7,501 nucleotides of DNA from Candidatus Sigynarchaeota archaeon (GCA_030587525.1 JAUQYW010000319.1:1-7501); one strand, 5' to 3'; shown: positions 1-6,082, numbered from the stretch's first letter. Program-made: numbers and translations. The notes: generated by a model from the sequence alone, not told the origin.

Positions 1-593
1 GTTCCTTGGCGACGTGTTTTTTGGAGAAAAGCGTCTTGGCACTCGTCAATCAAGACGTGCAGCTCGCGAAAACCATTCTTGACAAACGAAAGGAAATTAT
101 GGAAAAAAATCGCCAAATCGAGGAAAAATGCATACAACTCATAGCATTATACCAGCCAATGGCTGTTGATTTACGTACCATCATTGCCATCTTGAAAATC
201 ATAGAGGATCTCGTGCGAATCGGTCGTTATGGCAAGGATATCGCTGCACTTGTCGAAGAGTTATCGCAAAAACCGCACGTGAAAAAATTGATCAGCATCC
301 CCCACATGCAAAAAACGGTCACGGGTATGGTTCTAGATGCCCTAAACACATTCCAGGATGGCGACTTGACGAGGTTCAAGGACATCGTTACAAGGGACAA
401 CGAGGTCGACGAGCTTCGCGAGGCAATCCTTCGCGAATGCCTTACATATATGATGGAAGACCCGACAACGATTACACGCTGCATTCATTACATCATGATC
501 GCGCGTTACCTCGAAAGGTGTGGCGATCACGCCGTGAAAATTGCTGAACGAGCCCAGTTCATGCACACGGGACAATATACGGAATTTAAATAG
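1..593 (+). CDS. phoU: PhoU family phosphate uptake regulator (5' partial)
   Basis: The reading frame is already open at the window edge and ends at TAG 591-593, giving 197 visible codons; a TTG at base 6 is not needed as a start. PhoU proteins are cytoplasmic all-helical proteins that damp the Pst phosphate transporter and bind metals through E/DxxxD motifs, one in each of two three-helix bundles. The frame shows both repeats. The first has the family signature QPMAVDLR followed by RIGRYGKDIA (from about base 216). The second has ERCGDHAVKIAE (from about base 513), with the usual GDHA. In the first repeat GDHA is replaced by GRYG, which I believe is common in archaeal PhoU, so I do not call it degenerate. 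By analogy with pst operons, pstB would be expected upstream; this cannot be seen. The arsenate reductase gene follows 51 bases later. Confidence 0.9.
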   Translation, partial: SLATCFLEKSVLALVNQDVQLAKTILDKRKEIMEKNRQIEEKCIQLIALYQPMAVDLRTIIAILKIIEDLVRIGRYGKDIAALVEELSQKPHVKKLISIPHMQKTVTGMVLDALNTFQDGDLTRFKDIVTRDNEVDELREAILRECLTYMMEDPTTITRCIHYIMIARYLERCGDHAVKIAERAQFMHTGQYTEFK

Positions 594-605
594 ACAACAT
601 GCATT

Positions 606-620
606 TTGATAATTAAATTC
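606..620 (+). promoter_or_regulatory. Possible TATA box for arsC
   Basis: The AT-rich stretch TTGATAATTAAATTC lies 25-39 bases before the ATG at 645. That spacing fits an archaeal TATA box driving a leaderless or short-leader transcript, and no Shine-Dalgarno sequence is visible before the ATG. If real, arsC has its own promoter as well as possible read-through from phoU. The call rests on composition and spacing only. Confidence 0.35.
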
Positions 621-644
621 AGAGAATATCCTCCGTATAACGTG

Positions 645-1005
645 ATGAGAAACGAGAAAGTCGATTATTTTCGCTTGCGTCGGAAATTCATGTCGCAGCC
701 AAATGGCGGAAGGATTTGCGAAAAAAATATTTCCTAAAAGTATTGAAGTGATTTCTGCAGGAACGAAACCAGCGAATGAAATCAATCTTTTAGCAATTGA
801 AGTCATGAAAGAAGTTGGCATTGATATTTCACGCCAAAAACCAAAATTATTATCGCCGGCAACGTTAAGGAATGCCGTGGCCTTTATTTCCATGGGATGC
901 GGTGTTGAGGATTCATGCCCGTTCCCGCTCGTCACGGGGAAGATACTCACCGAGGATTGGGGCCTAGAAGACCCTGCAGGAAGACCCTGCATCCAAGCAA
1001 TTTAG
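645..1005 (+). pseudogene. arsC: Arsenate reductase ArsC (LMW-PTPase fold), frame disrupted
   Basis: Thioredoxin-coupled ArsC reduces arsenate to arsenite with a nucleophilic P-loop cysteine and two further redox cysteines. The longest ATG-initiated frame (703-1005, 100 codons) lacks the P-loop. Reading the same frame upstream gives IIFACVGNSCRSQ (bases 664-702), a perfect CX5R loop, but no ATG, GTG or TTG precedes it before the TGA at 646-648. The ATG at 645 starts a different frame, MRNEKV, which joins this loop exactly if one base near 663 is dropped. Later family signatures are intact: SAGTKPANE, GIDIS, MGCGVEDSC with both redox cysteines, and TEDWGLEDPAG. The frame then stops early at 1003-1005, just after a 12-base tandem repeat, without the family's C-terminal helix. 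It is either a decaying gene or one carrying two sequencing or assembly errors. Its position beside phoU fits arsenate entering through phosphate transport. Confidence 0.8.
967..991 (+). repeat. 12-base tandem repeat inside arsC
   Basis: GAAGACCCTGCA occurs at 967-978 and again at 980-991, separated by one G, so the period is 13 bases. Because 13 is not a multiple of three, removing one period moves the arsC frame into another frame that stays open to a TAA at 1094-1096. Confidence 0.85.
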
Positions 1006-1095
1006 CTTGGATGTCAAGGAGAACGCAACGTTCACAATCAGAAACTGCCAATACGAGACCCGGAAAGGATATTGGTATAACATGCAGTACTACTA

Positions 1096-1113
1096 AAATC
1101 AGAATTTTGATTT
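1096..1113. terminator. Inverted repeat between convergent arsC and phoU-abrB ends
   Basis: AAATCA (1096-1101) is complementary to TGATTT (1108-1113) around a six-base AT-rich loop. It sits where the two genes meet tail to tail and includes the stop codon of the reverse gene. A short run of T follows on the reverse strand. It could help end transcription in both directions, but the stem is short and AT-rich. Confidence 0.25.
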
Positions 1114-2112
1114 GTCTGTAAGGTAATTGATGATGTATTCTGCCAAATCGATGCTATATTCCCCCGCTCGCCTGATGGATTCGGCAATGTAACCGAGCGT
1201 TATGCCTTGCTTTGTTTCCATATCAAGTGCATCATGTTCAATGCTTTCGCAGATAATTACTAAATTCTTGTTTGAAAAATCGATGTTCGCATTTGCTGCA
1301 TAAATATCCTCGTTATTAAAAGCGTTGATGCTTTCCCTGAATATTTTCATCGATATTTTACCGGCTTTTCCAATGTTTTCCACGATCTTGGGATTCAGTT
1401 CCTTTTCCAACAAGGTCCAGTTGTTTTTTGCGATGCGCACGGCGTGATCTCCGATTCGTTCTATGACTCGGGAAATCAACGTAAAATTTGCATCCCTTTT
1501 TTCTCCACTACCCAACTGTTCCGACAACAATAGATTGCGTTGCAAGATGTTGTGCTGTCGCAAGATGAGCCAATGGATCCGGTTCACCTCGGCATCCCGT
1601 GCAATGATTTCCTTTGATAGTTTTTCATCTCGCTTTTCGATCGCAAGCATTGCATCTTCATACTGTGTGATGACCAATTGGCTGATGCGATCGATCCAGG
1701 AGTTAAATTTCATCTCGGTCGAGTTGAGTAAATCCTTGATCACGAGTGAATGTTGCGTCTCTTCCATAATTTCTAAGCCAATCACGTCACGGATGAATTT
1801 TCTAGCAACGTTTTTTAATCCGATATCTAATCGTTCCGAACACGTGACCTTGATGATATTATAACCCATGATATAGGCTCCCAAGAGGAGTCGATAAAAG
1901 AAGTCCTCGTTGGTGATATGATCGACGTTGATCGACTTCTCCTTCTGTATGTAGTCGTTAGCAACTTTTGGGATTATAAGCAAGATGTTATCTTGCCGCG
2001 TGATCATTCCGACCTTGTCTTGCTCGTGAATGTTGTTGGCAGTAACCCATTCCTTGGGTAAACTCACGATAAAAGAAGAATTCCCAGTTTTCTGAATTTT
2101 CCTATACTCCAT
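1099..2112 (-). CDS. AbrB-PhoU fusion, phosphate uptake regulator
   Basis: The protein has 337 residues. Residues 1-48 (YRKIQKTGNSSFIVSLPKEW, then a hydrophobic strand ending LLIIP) match the SpoVT/AbrB swapped-hairpin DNA-binding domain. A linker region (about 60-130) follows, then a PhoU domain from about 137 to the end. The first PhoU motif is complete (ERIGDHAVRIAK, 218-229). The second is divergent (ESIRRAGEYSIDLAE, 311-325) but keeps the ExxxRxGE pattern. This AbrB-PhoU architecture is common in archaea and is thought to act as a phosphate-responsive transcription regulator. That differs from bacterial-type PhoU, which binds no DNA and is the type seen at 1-593. The ATG at 2112 is preferred because the AbrB domain begins immediately. 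The gene converges on arsC and has AT-rich, repeat-bearing DNA upstream. Which genes it controls is not known. Confidence 0.92.
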   Translation of the reverse strand: MEYRKIQKTGNSSFIVSLPKEWVTANNIHEQDKVGMITRQDNILLIIPKVANDYIQKEKSINVDHITNEDFFYRLLLGAYIMGYNIIKVTCSERLDIGLKNVARKFIRDVIGLEIMEETQHSLVIKDLLNSTEMKFNSWIDRISQLVITQYEDAMLAIEKRDEKLSKEIIARDAEVNRIHWLILRQHNILQRNLLLSEQLGSGEKRDANFTLISRVIERIGDHAVRIAKNNWTLLEKELNPKIVENIGKAGKISMKIFRESINAFNNEDIYAANANIDFSNKNLVIICESIEHDALDMETKQGITLGYIAESIRRAGEYSIDLAEYIINYLTDKSKF

Positions 2113-2129
2113 ATTTAGAAATGTTTTGA

Positions 2130-2146
2130 GGTTATTATTAATATTT
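2130..2146 (-). promoter_or_regulatory. Possible TATA box for the AbrB-PhoU gene
   Basis: On the reverse strand the AT-rich stretch AAATATTAATAATAACC lies about 18-34 bases before the start codon at 2112, the spacing expected for a leaderless archaeal transcript. No Shine-Dalgarno sequence is visible. An alternative TATA-like stretch, GTATATAG, lies further upstream (about 2168-2175) and would give a leader of roughly 30 bases. Confidence 0.35.
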
Positions 2147-2154
2147 CAGCCATA

Positions 2155-2172
2155 GTCTATATGGGTCTATAT
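2155..2172. promoter_or_regulatory. Direct octamer repeat, candidate operator upstream of AbrB-PhoU
   Basis: GTCTATAT occurs at 2155-2162 and again at 2165-2172, exactly ten bases apart, so both copies face the same side of the helix. The pair lies 43-60 bases before the AbrB-PhoU start and just upstream of its nearest TATA-like box, where archaeal activators often bind. AbrB-like proteins bind DNA as oligomers, so autoregulation is an attractive inference. The copies are AT-rich and TATA-like, so they could also be promoter elements or chance. Confidence 0.4.
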
Positions 2173-2193
2173 ACTCTCAATAGAAAAGATGTA

Positions 2194-2589
2194 TCATGAG
2201 TGTGTGGCAATCACACACTCCGTAATTACAAGCGCATAGACAACATATTTTGCACGTCTGCTTTTAACACAGGAATCTACAAGGTTCGCGTGCTTGCGAC
2301 TGGCCAATTCCACGAGCAGCATCTTGAAGACGAGCTCGACGATGATCGCTCGTTTTTCGGCATCGCTACACGTGAACTGAACCGTGGCGAGCTCGGCATG
2401 CCACGCGTCGATGTTCCTCAAGAATCGAGCTCGATCGATCCCGGTTGAAGCTTGATTGCTACTCACGACCGAATCTAGGCCGGCCGTATTAAAAGGGATA
2501 TCGTCCAAGAATCTTTTAAAATGGGAAAGAATTACGGGCGCGACTAATATTAATAGTCCTTTGGATGAAAAGTAAGTTATATTAAACAA
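2194..2589 (-). CDS. Hypothetical protein, weakly supported
   Basis: This 131-codon frame is the longest in the 499 bases between the AbrB-PhoU and DHH genes. I recognise no family. The product appears mostly helical, with a hydrophobic stretch near the N-terminus (LLILVAPVIL) and an amphipathic stretch around residues 84-96 (AIIVELVFKMLLV). No signal peptide, metal motif or catalytic signature stands out. The only available starts are weak: the TTG at 2587-2589 would place the start inside the probable promoter of the divergent DHH gene, and a later TTG lies at 2506-2508. The central part has strongly coding-like codons with G or C at the third position, unlike the AT-rich flanks, so this may be a truncated or decaying gene. 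If real it reads in the same direction as AbrB-PhoU, 81 bases upstream of it. A shorter forward frame uses the same codons in antisense and is less convincing. Confidence 0.4.
   Translation of the reverse strand: MFNITYFSSKGLLILVAPVILSHFKRFLDDIPFNTAGLDSVVSSNQASTGIDRARFLRNIDAWHAELATVQFTCSDAEKRAIIVELVFKMLLVELASRKHANLVDSCVKSRRAKYVVYALVITECVIATHS
2198..2220. repeat. Perfect 9-bp inverted repeat with 5-base loop
   Basis: GAGTGTGTG (2198-2206) and CACACACTC (2212-2220) are perfect complements around the loop GCAAT. It overlaps the last codons of the reverse hypothetical frame and is about 85 bases upstream of the AbrB-PhoU start. On the reverse strand a short T-rich run (TCTTTTCT, about 2183-2190) follows it, so it may end transcription before the AbrB-PhoU promoter. 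It could also be a dimeric operator. Confidence 0.55.
2577..2584 (+). promoter_or_regulatory. TATA box for the DHH gene
   Basis: TTATATTA, preceded by an A-rich element (GAAAAGTAAG) that could serve as a BRE, is centred about 31 bases before the ATG at 2612. This fits an archaeal promoter with a leaderless or very short leader. There is no Shine-Dalgarno sequence before the ATG. Confidence 0.5.
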
Positions 2590-2611
2590 TAATCATGCTC
2601 GATGAATATTT

Positions 2612-4117
2612 ATGTCAAAAAATACATTTTCAGGTGCCAGGCACGAGAATCGGTATGAAATCATTGCAAAACTCATGAAAGGAGATATTTTCGATGGCAC
2701 GGTGAAAATTTTACAAAAAGCGAAACCGGGGCCTGTTGTTTTTTCATTAACGGATGGATTGAGCATAATTGATGGCGTGATCCGGGACTCGCCATTTATG
2801 GTGGATGATGTGGTGAAAGTCATGGGGCAGGTTACCGAGCATGCAGGTCGCCTTCAAATTGAAATCGATACCATCTCCCGTTCGGCTATGAATTTCGATA
2901 AAATTCTAGACCAGCGTAGCATTCCGGTGCGAGATACCTTCAGCATATCATCAAGCCGCTATGACCAAATGAAAAGCGGCTTCATTCGATTAGCGGCCAT
3001 CATTCGACGTGCTATATTCAATAATCAGCCCATCATCTTGCGCCATCATAACGATTCGGATGGTATTAGCGCTGGCTTGGCTTTGGAGAAGGCGATCCAA
3101 TCCCTCATGAAACAAATCGGGATAAACGTCGAGCATAATCTCTATCGCAACCCGAGCCTAACGCCTTTCTATGATACCAGTGACGTCTTTCGTGATATTG
3201 GCTTGAGCCAGCGATTGACAAAAAATTTTAACCAAAAAACACCCCTGATAATATTATGTGACATGGGAACGACCCCGGAAAATCTATTCAGCTTAAAGAT
3301 TTTAAAATCCTTTAAACTGGACTGCATCGTCATTGATCATCACCATCCCTTGCACCTGGAACAGAGCCGACCCGTTGTTTCTCCTTATCTCCTTGATATT
3401 TTAAATCCTCATCTGTATGAATTGGATGGGCAAACATCCGCAGGGATGTTGGCACACGAGTTAGCACGCATGGTAAACGAGGAGTATGAAAATCCTGTTT
3501 TACCTGCAGTTGCAGCAATCAGTGATAGATGCAACATTCGTGAAACGGATCTATTAATTGACAAGAGTGGAAGATCCAGGGAAGAACTTCAAATGATTGG
3601 CATTGCAATCGATTATCTTGCATACCAACTAAAATTCGACGCTGGAACTGGTATCTATGAAAAGGTCTATGAAAATTCCGAGCTCGTTCAAAACATCAAC
3701 GATGCGGTTCAAGTGAGCGTGAATTCGCAATTACAAAGTACTATGCCCTATTTGCAATCACAAGATATCAATGGCATCTTTTACTCGCAAATTGATCTGG
3801 AAAAATACACGACCCGGTTCCGGTACCCGACACCAGGAAAAGTGCTGGGGATGATTCACGACACCATCGTGGCAGGAAAACAAAGCAAGTCGGTCATCAC
3901 GATAGGATATGTCAGCGACATGATCATAATACGTGCAAACAAACCGGATTATTCCGTGCAAGACATATTGGAAATGCTCAAGGAAAAGATTCCGGAGGCT
4001 AACGTGGAGGGAGGCGGGCACGAGCAAGCTGGTACGATAAAATTCATACCGGCACATTTGCTTCGAATCTTGGAACTTATCAAGGAACAGCTAAGAAATA
4101 TCCCCCCGAACGAATGA
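2612..4117 (+). CDS. DHH family phosphoesterase with OB domain (RecJ/NrnA-like)
   Basis: The protein has 501 residues. About residues 22-90 form an OB-like nucleic-acid-binding region (KGDIFDGTVKILQKAKPGPV... IIDGVI... DDVVKVMGQV). The DHH catalytic domain follows: motif I is RHHNDSDGISAG (144-155), a third acidic motif is ILCDMGTTP (about 214-222), and the name motif is IDHHHP (241-246). A DHHA1 domain ends the protein with the substrate-binding GGGHEQAGT (467-475). These residues bind Mn2+ and hydrolyse phosphodiester bonds in single-stranded DNA, RNA or short oligonucleotides, so all catalytic motifs look intact. OB plus DHH plus DHHA1 recalls archaeal RecJ-like proteins, but no zinc-finger domain is visible, so it is a compact form. 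The start is the first in-frame ATG after the TATA box. DNA repair, RNA turnover and nanoRNA or cyclic-dinucleotide breakdown are all possible; the substrate cannot be read from sequence. Confidence 0.9.
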   Translation: MSKNTFSGARHENRYEIIAKLMKGDIFDGTVKILQKAKPGPVVFSLTDGLSIIDGVIRDSPFMVDDVVKVMGQVTEHAGRLQIEIDTISRSAMNFDKILDQRSIPVRDTFSISSSRYDQMKSGFIRLAAIIRRAIFNNQPIILRHHNDSDGISAGLALEKAIQSLMKQIGINVEHNLYRNPSLTPFYDTSDVFRDIGLSQRLTKNFNQKTPLIILCDMGTTPENLFSLKILKSFKLDCIVIDHHHPLHLEQSRPVVSPYLLDILNPHLYELDGQTSAGMLAHELARMVNEEYENPVLPAVAAISDRCNIRETDLLIDKSGRSREELQMIGIAIDYLAYQLKFDAGTGIYEKVYENSELVQNINDAVQVSVNSQLQSTMPYLQSQDINGIFYSQIDLEKYTTRFRYPTPGKVLGMIHDTIVAGKQSKSVITIGYVSDMIIIRANKPDYSVQDILEMLKEKIPEANVEGGGHEQAGTIKFIPAHLLRILELIKEQLRNIPPNE

Positions 4118-4151
4118 GAAGTTCATTTTATAATAGCTTCTAGTATTTCGC

Positions 4152-5093
4152 TCACGAGTCGTGATGGTCTCCTTGCTGGTCTTGCCATTTTCGAGCGTGG
4201 TGCCGGTAATATCTCCGGCCATACCAGCTACCGACCGTTTCGACGAAGAATCGCGGGAGTTTCTCGGTTAGCCCGAATGTGAGCCATCGCTTGAATGCCT
4301 TCCTGTCAACAACGGGATGCTCGCCGTCGAGCTGGACAGTTGCGAGGACGATTTTTTCATCCCGGGATGCTATTTCAGCGGCCACCCGTCCTTTATCGAC
4401 GATCTTGGAAAATCCCAGGCACCTCATCTTCTTGACGATGGGAATTTCGCCCTTGCACTCGTGTGCCGCGTTGCAATACGCGACCGGAACTTGCAAAACC
4501 CGCGAGACTTGCACGGGCAGCTCCTTGCATTGCTGGTCCTCGTGTTTCCCGTACCGGGTTGTGTTTTTTTCCGGGGTGCCCCATGCCGAGCAGATCAAGA
4601 TCAAGTCGACTTTTCCTGCGTATCGCTGCCACACGTCAGTATATTGCATGTCCGCGCAGATGCCGAGCCCGATCTTGCCGAACTTGGATTCGATGATTGC
4701 CACATCGGTGCCCTTCTGCCAGTACTTGTTCTCCAGGGACGCCACGTGGTTCTTGTGATAGACTGCCTTGAGGCCGTCTGGCCCGATGAAAAACATGGCG
4801 TTGAAAAAACCTTCATTCGATTTTTCCCCAATGCCCCCGCTAATGTAAATATTCAACGCCGCGGCCAAGTTCACGAGCGTGGTGATCGTTTGGCCATCGA
4901 GCGGCTCTGATCGCGCGTAATTATCATCGAGCAAGGAATACCCGGGATTGAACACTTCCGGCAGGACGACGATGTCCGCGCCTCGCCTCGCCGCATCCTG
5001 GATCATGGCCGTGGCTTTTCGCAAGTTTTCAGCGTGGTCGAAGGGTATTGAGGCGAGCTGCAAGCACGCGATGGTCACTTGGCTCATTGGCAT
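4152..5093 (-). CDS. Carbon-nitrogen hydrolase (nitrilase superfamily)
   Basis: The protein has 313 residues. The nitrilase fold hydrolyses or condenses amides and nitriles through a Glu-Lys-Cys triad. All three are visible: E46 in LPEVFNPGY, K114 in YHKNHVASLE, and C146 in GLGICADMQY. E121 fits the second conserved glutamate. The start IACLQLASIPFDHAENLRKA and the late strand GFSKIVDKGRVAAEI are also typical. The C-terminus carries an extra basic, His-rich tail of about 20 residues. ATG occurs at 5093 and, two codons later, at 5087; the second begins closer to the conserved first strand and may be the true start. There is no signal peptide, so it should be cytoplasmic. It converges with the DHH gene 34 bases away. 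No pathway partner is adjacent, so the substrate (omega-amide, carbamoyl amine or aliphatic amide) is unassigned. Confidence 0.92.
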   Translation of the reverse strand: MPMSQVTIACLQLASIPFDHAENLRKATAMIQDAARRGADIVVLPEVFNPGYSLLDDNYARSEPLDGQTITTLVNLAAALNIYISGGIGEKSNEGFFNAMFFIGPDGLKAVYHKNHVASLENKYWQKGTDVAIIESKFGKIGLGICADMQYTDVWQRYAGKVDLILICSAWGTPEKNTTRYGKHEDQQCKELPVQVSRVLQVPVAYCNAAHECKGEIPIVKKMRCLGFSKIVDKGRVAAEIASRDEKIVLATVQLDGEHPVVDRKAFKRWLTFGLTEKLPRFFVETVGSWYGRRYYRHHARKWQDQQGDHHDS

Positions 5094-5124
5094 TCACACG
5101 CAAGTGAAGGAGTTATGTCGACTC

Positions 5125-5134
5125 CACTATAGGA
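5125..5134 (-). promoter_or_regulatory. Possible TATA element for the nitrilase gene
   Basis: On the reverse strand, CCTATAGTGG lies about 32-47 bases before the two candidate ATG codons. The spacing allows a short leader. The match is short, so this is tentative. Confidence 0.25.
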
Positions 5135-5181
5135 TTCCTTGTCGCTCGTCATTCAAAATATTTTTTATTGACAAAGCATTG

Positions 5182-5197
5182 GAAATACAAGTATATT
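5182..5197 (+). promoter_or_regulatory. Possible TATA/BRE for tRNA-Cys
   Basis: GAAATACAAGTATATT is the closest TATA-like sequence upstream of the tRNA, about 60 bases before the mature 5' end. Transcription would then begin roughly 30-40 bases upstream and the precursor would need RNase P trimming. No better TATA box lies at the usual distance. Confidence 0.3.
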
Positions 5198-5254
5198 CGA
5201 TGGAAACGCATCCCCACGTCAAATCCTCATTTTTTTTGGCTGGGAGTATTGTAA

Positions 5255-5329
5255 GTCGGGGTCGCATAGCGGCAGTGCGTCGGACTGCAGATTCGATTTA
5301 AGTGGGTTCAACTCCCACCCCCGGCTCCA
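5255..5329 (+). tRNA. tRNA-Cys (anticodon GCA), CCA encoded
   Basis: The cloverleaf folds completely. The acceptor stem is 5255-5261 with 5319-5325 (one G-U pair). The D-stem is 5264-5267 with 5275-5278, around a seven-base loop containing GG. The anticodon stem is 5280-5284 with 5292-5296, with loop CTGCAGA and anticodon GCA at 5287-5289. The variable loop is TTTAA, and the T-stem is 5302-5306 with 5314-5318 around TTCAACT. The discriminator base is U73 (5326), the main identity base of tRNA-Cys, and CCA is encoded at 5327-5329. There is no intron. Variable-loop base 48 is A, so the usual G15-C48 Levitt pair would be G15-A48; tRNA-Cys is known for unusual 15-48 pairs. Confidence 0.96.
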
Positions 5330-5348
5330 TTTTTTTTGAATCTTTTTT
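5330..5348 (+). terminator. Oligo-T terminator after tRNA-Cys
   Basis: Eight T residues (5330-5337) follow the CCA directly and a second run of six (5343-5348) comes shortly after. Such T tracts end transcription in archaea without needing a hairpin. Confidence 0.7.
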
Positions 5349-5358
5349 AGAACTGGTC

Positions 5359-5368
5359 GTGTATATGG
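5359..5368 (+). promoter_or_regulatory. Possible TATA box for the membrane protein-sulfatase unit
   Basis: GTGTATATGG lies about 65 bases before the ATG at 5431, in the only AT-containing box between the tRNA terminator and the gene. It would give a leader of about 40 bases, long enough to include the purine-rich AAGGGA near 5416-5421, which could act as a weak, widely spaced ribosome-binding site. Confidence 0.3.
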
Positions 5369-5430
5369 CCAACTCATACGTGAAGCAAGTCACAAGAAGA
5401 TTCATATCCAGCTTCAAGGGATATTGACCT

Positions 5431-6072
5431 ATGTCACCAACACCAGATGCAGCGGCTGCATTAGCTCTCTTGCGTGATGCGTCGCAATTCAAGTGGTATG
5501 TCATCCCGCTCTTGCTCATCGTCATCTACGTTTATGCCGTCGAAGCCGAGAAGAAAAACTGGCCAGGCATCATGGCTGGCCTCGCGTTCTGGGGGCTGGA
5601 CATGTTCAACGAGATCTGGAATTCCCTCATCTTTCATTTCACGAACTACGCGCCTTTTTGGTCGGAAATCGGTCCTACAGCCTATCAACTCCTCATTGGA
5701 CTCAACATCGAGACCACGTTCATGTTCGCCATCATGGGCATCGTGTCGACCAAGATGATTCCCAAGGACAAGGACGCCAAGCTGTTCGGTCGCGTTCCCA
5801 ACCGGCTCGTCGTCGCGATCTTTATGGCGGTGCTGTGCGTCGTCGTCGAGATCTTCCTCCACTTTGCCAATGCTCTCACGTGGGATTACTGGTTCTGGAG
5901 CCTGCAGTGCCCGTGGCTGATCATCCTCGTCGGCTATTTCCCGTTCTGGTTCATCGCATTCAAGGTGTTCGATGCCCGGGATATGAAGACGCGGGTTAAA
6001 TGGGTCGCACCGATTTTACTCGTCGATCTCGCGTGCATCGTCGTATTTATGGGCATCCTTGGCTGGATCTAG
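5431..6072 (+). CDS. Six-helix integral membrane protein, unrecognised family
   Basis: I do not recognise the family of this 213-residue protein. Hydrophobicity suggests six membrane helices at about residues 22-37, 46-68, 84-105, 125-148, 156-179 and 190-213. Several polar or acidic residues fall within or next to helices: D57, N60 and E61 in helix 2, N92 and E94 in helix 3, E140 and H144 in helix 4, and D199 in helix 6. Aromatic residues are dense, as in WDYWFW (151-156). Such buried charges suggest a substrate, ion or metal site, not a plain anchor, but no transporter or enzyme signature is evident. No cleavable signal peptide is seen. The ATG follows a weak purine-rich site, and codons are strongly G/C-ending, like the sulfatase that starts only ten bases after the stop. 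The two are probably co-transcribed, suggesting a shared substrate. Confidence 0.85.
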   Translation: MSPTPDAAAALALLRDASQFKWYVIPLLLIVIYVYAVEAEKKNWPGIMAGLAFWGLDMFNEIWNSLIFHFTNYAPFWSEIGPTAYQLLIGLNIETTFMFAIMGIVSTKMIPKDKDAKLFGRVPNRLVVAIFMAVLCVVVEIFLHFANALTWDYWFWSLQCPWLIILVGYFPFWFIAFKVFDARDMKTRVKWVAPILLVDLACIVVFMGILGWI

Positions 6073-6082
6073 GTCGGGGACC

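Noticed and set aside
915..1121. Forward 68-codon frame overlapping the end of arsC.
   Set aside because: It overlaps both the clear ArsC homology and the 3' end of AbrB-PhoU, and its Arg/Ser/Thr-rich product looks like an out-of-frame reading.
2200..2448. Forward 82-codon frame with an acidic run (LEDELDDD).
   Set aside because: It is in codon-for-codon antisense to the longer reverse frame, starts inside the inverted repeat, has no promoter or ribosome site, and resembles no family.
4279..4910. Forward frames up to 197 codons across the nitrilase gene.
   Set aside because: The reverse strand here encodes a complete nitrilase with its triad; these are antisense frames kept open by G+C-rich codons.
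5227..5338. Two T8 tracts exactly 100 bases apart (5230-5237 and 5330-5337), each preceded by CTC(C)A, considered as a tRNA-end duplication or attachment-site repeat.
   Set aside because: The shared sequence beyond the T tract is only a few bases, and no integrase or mobile gene lies nearby; low-complexity chance is the simpler explanation.
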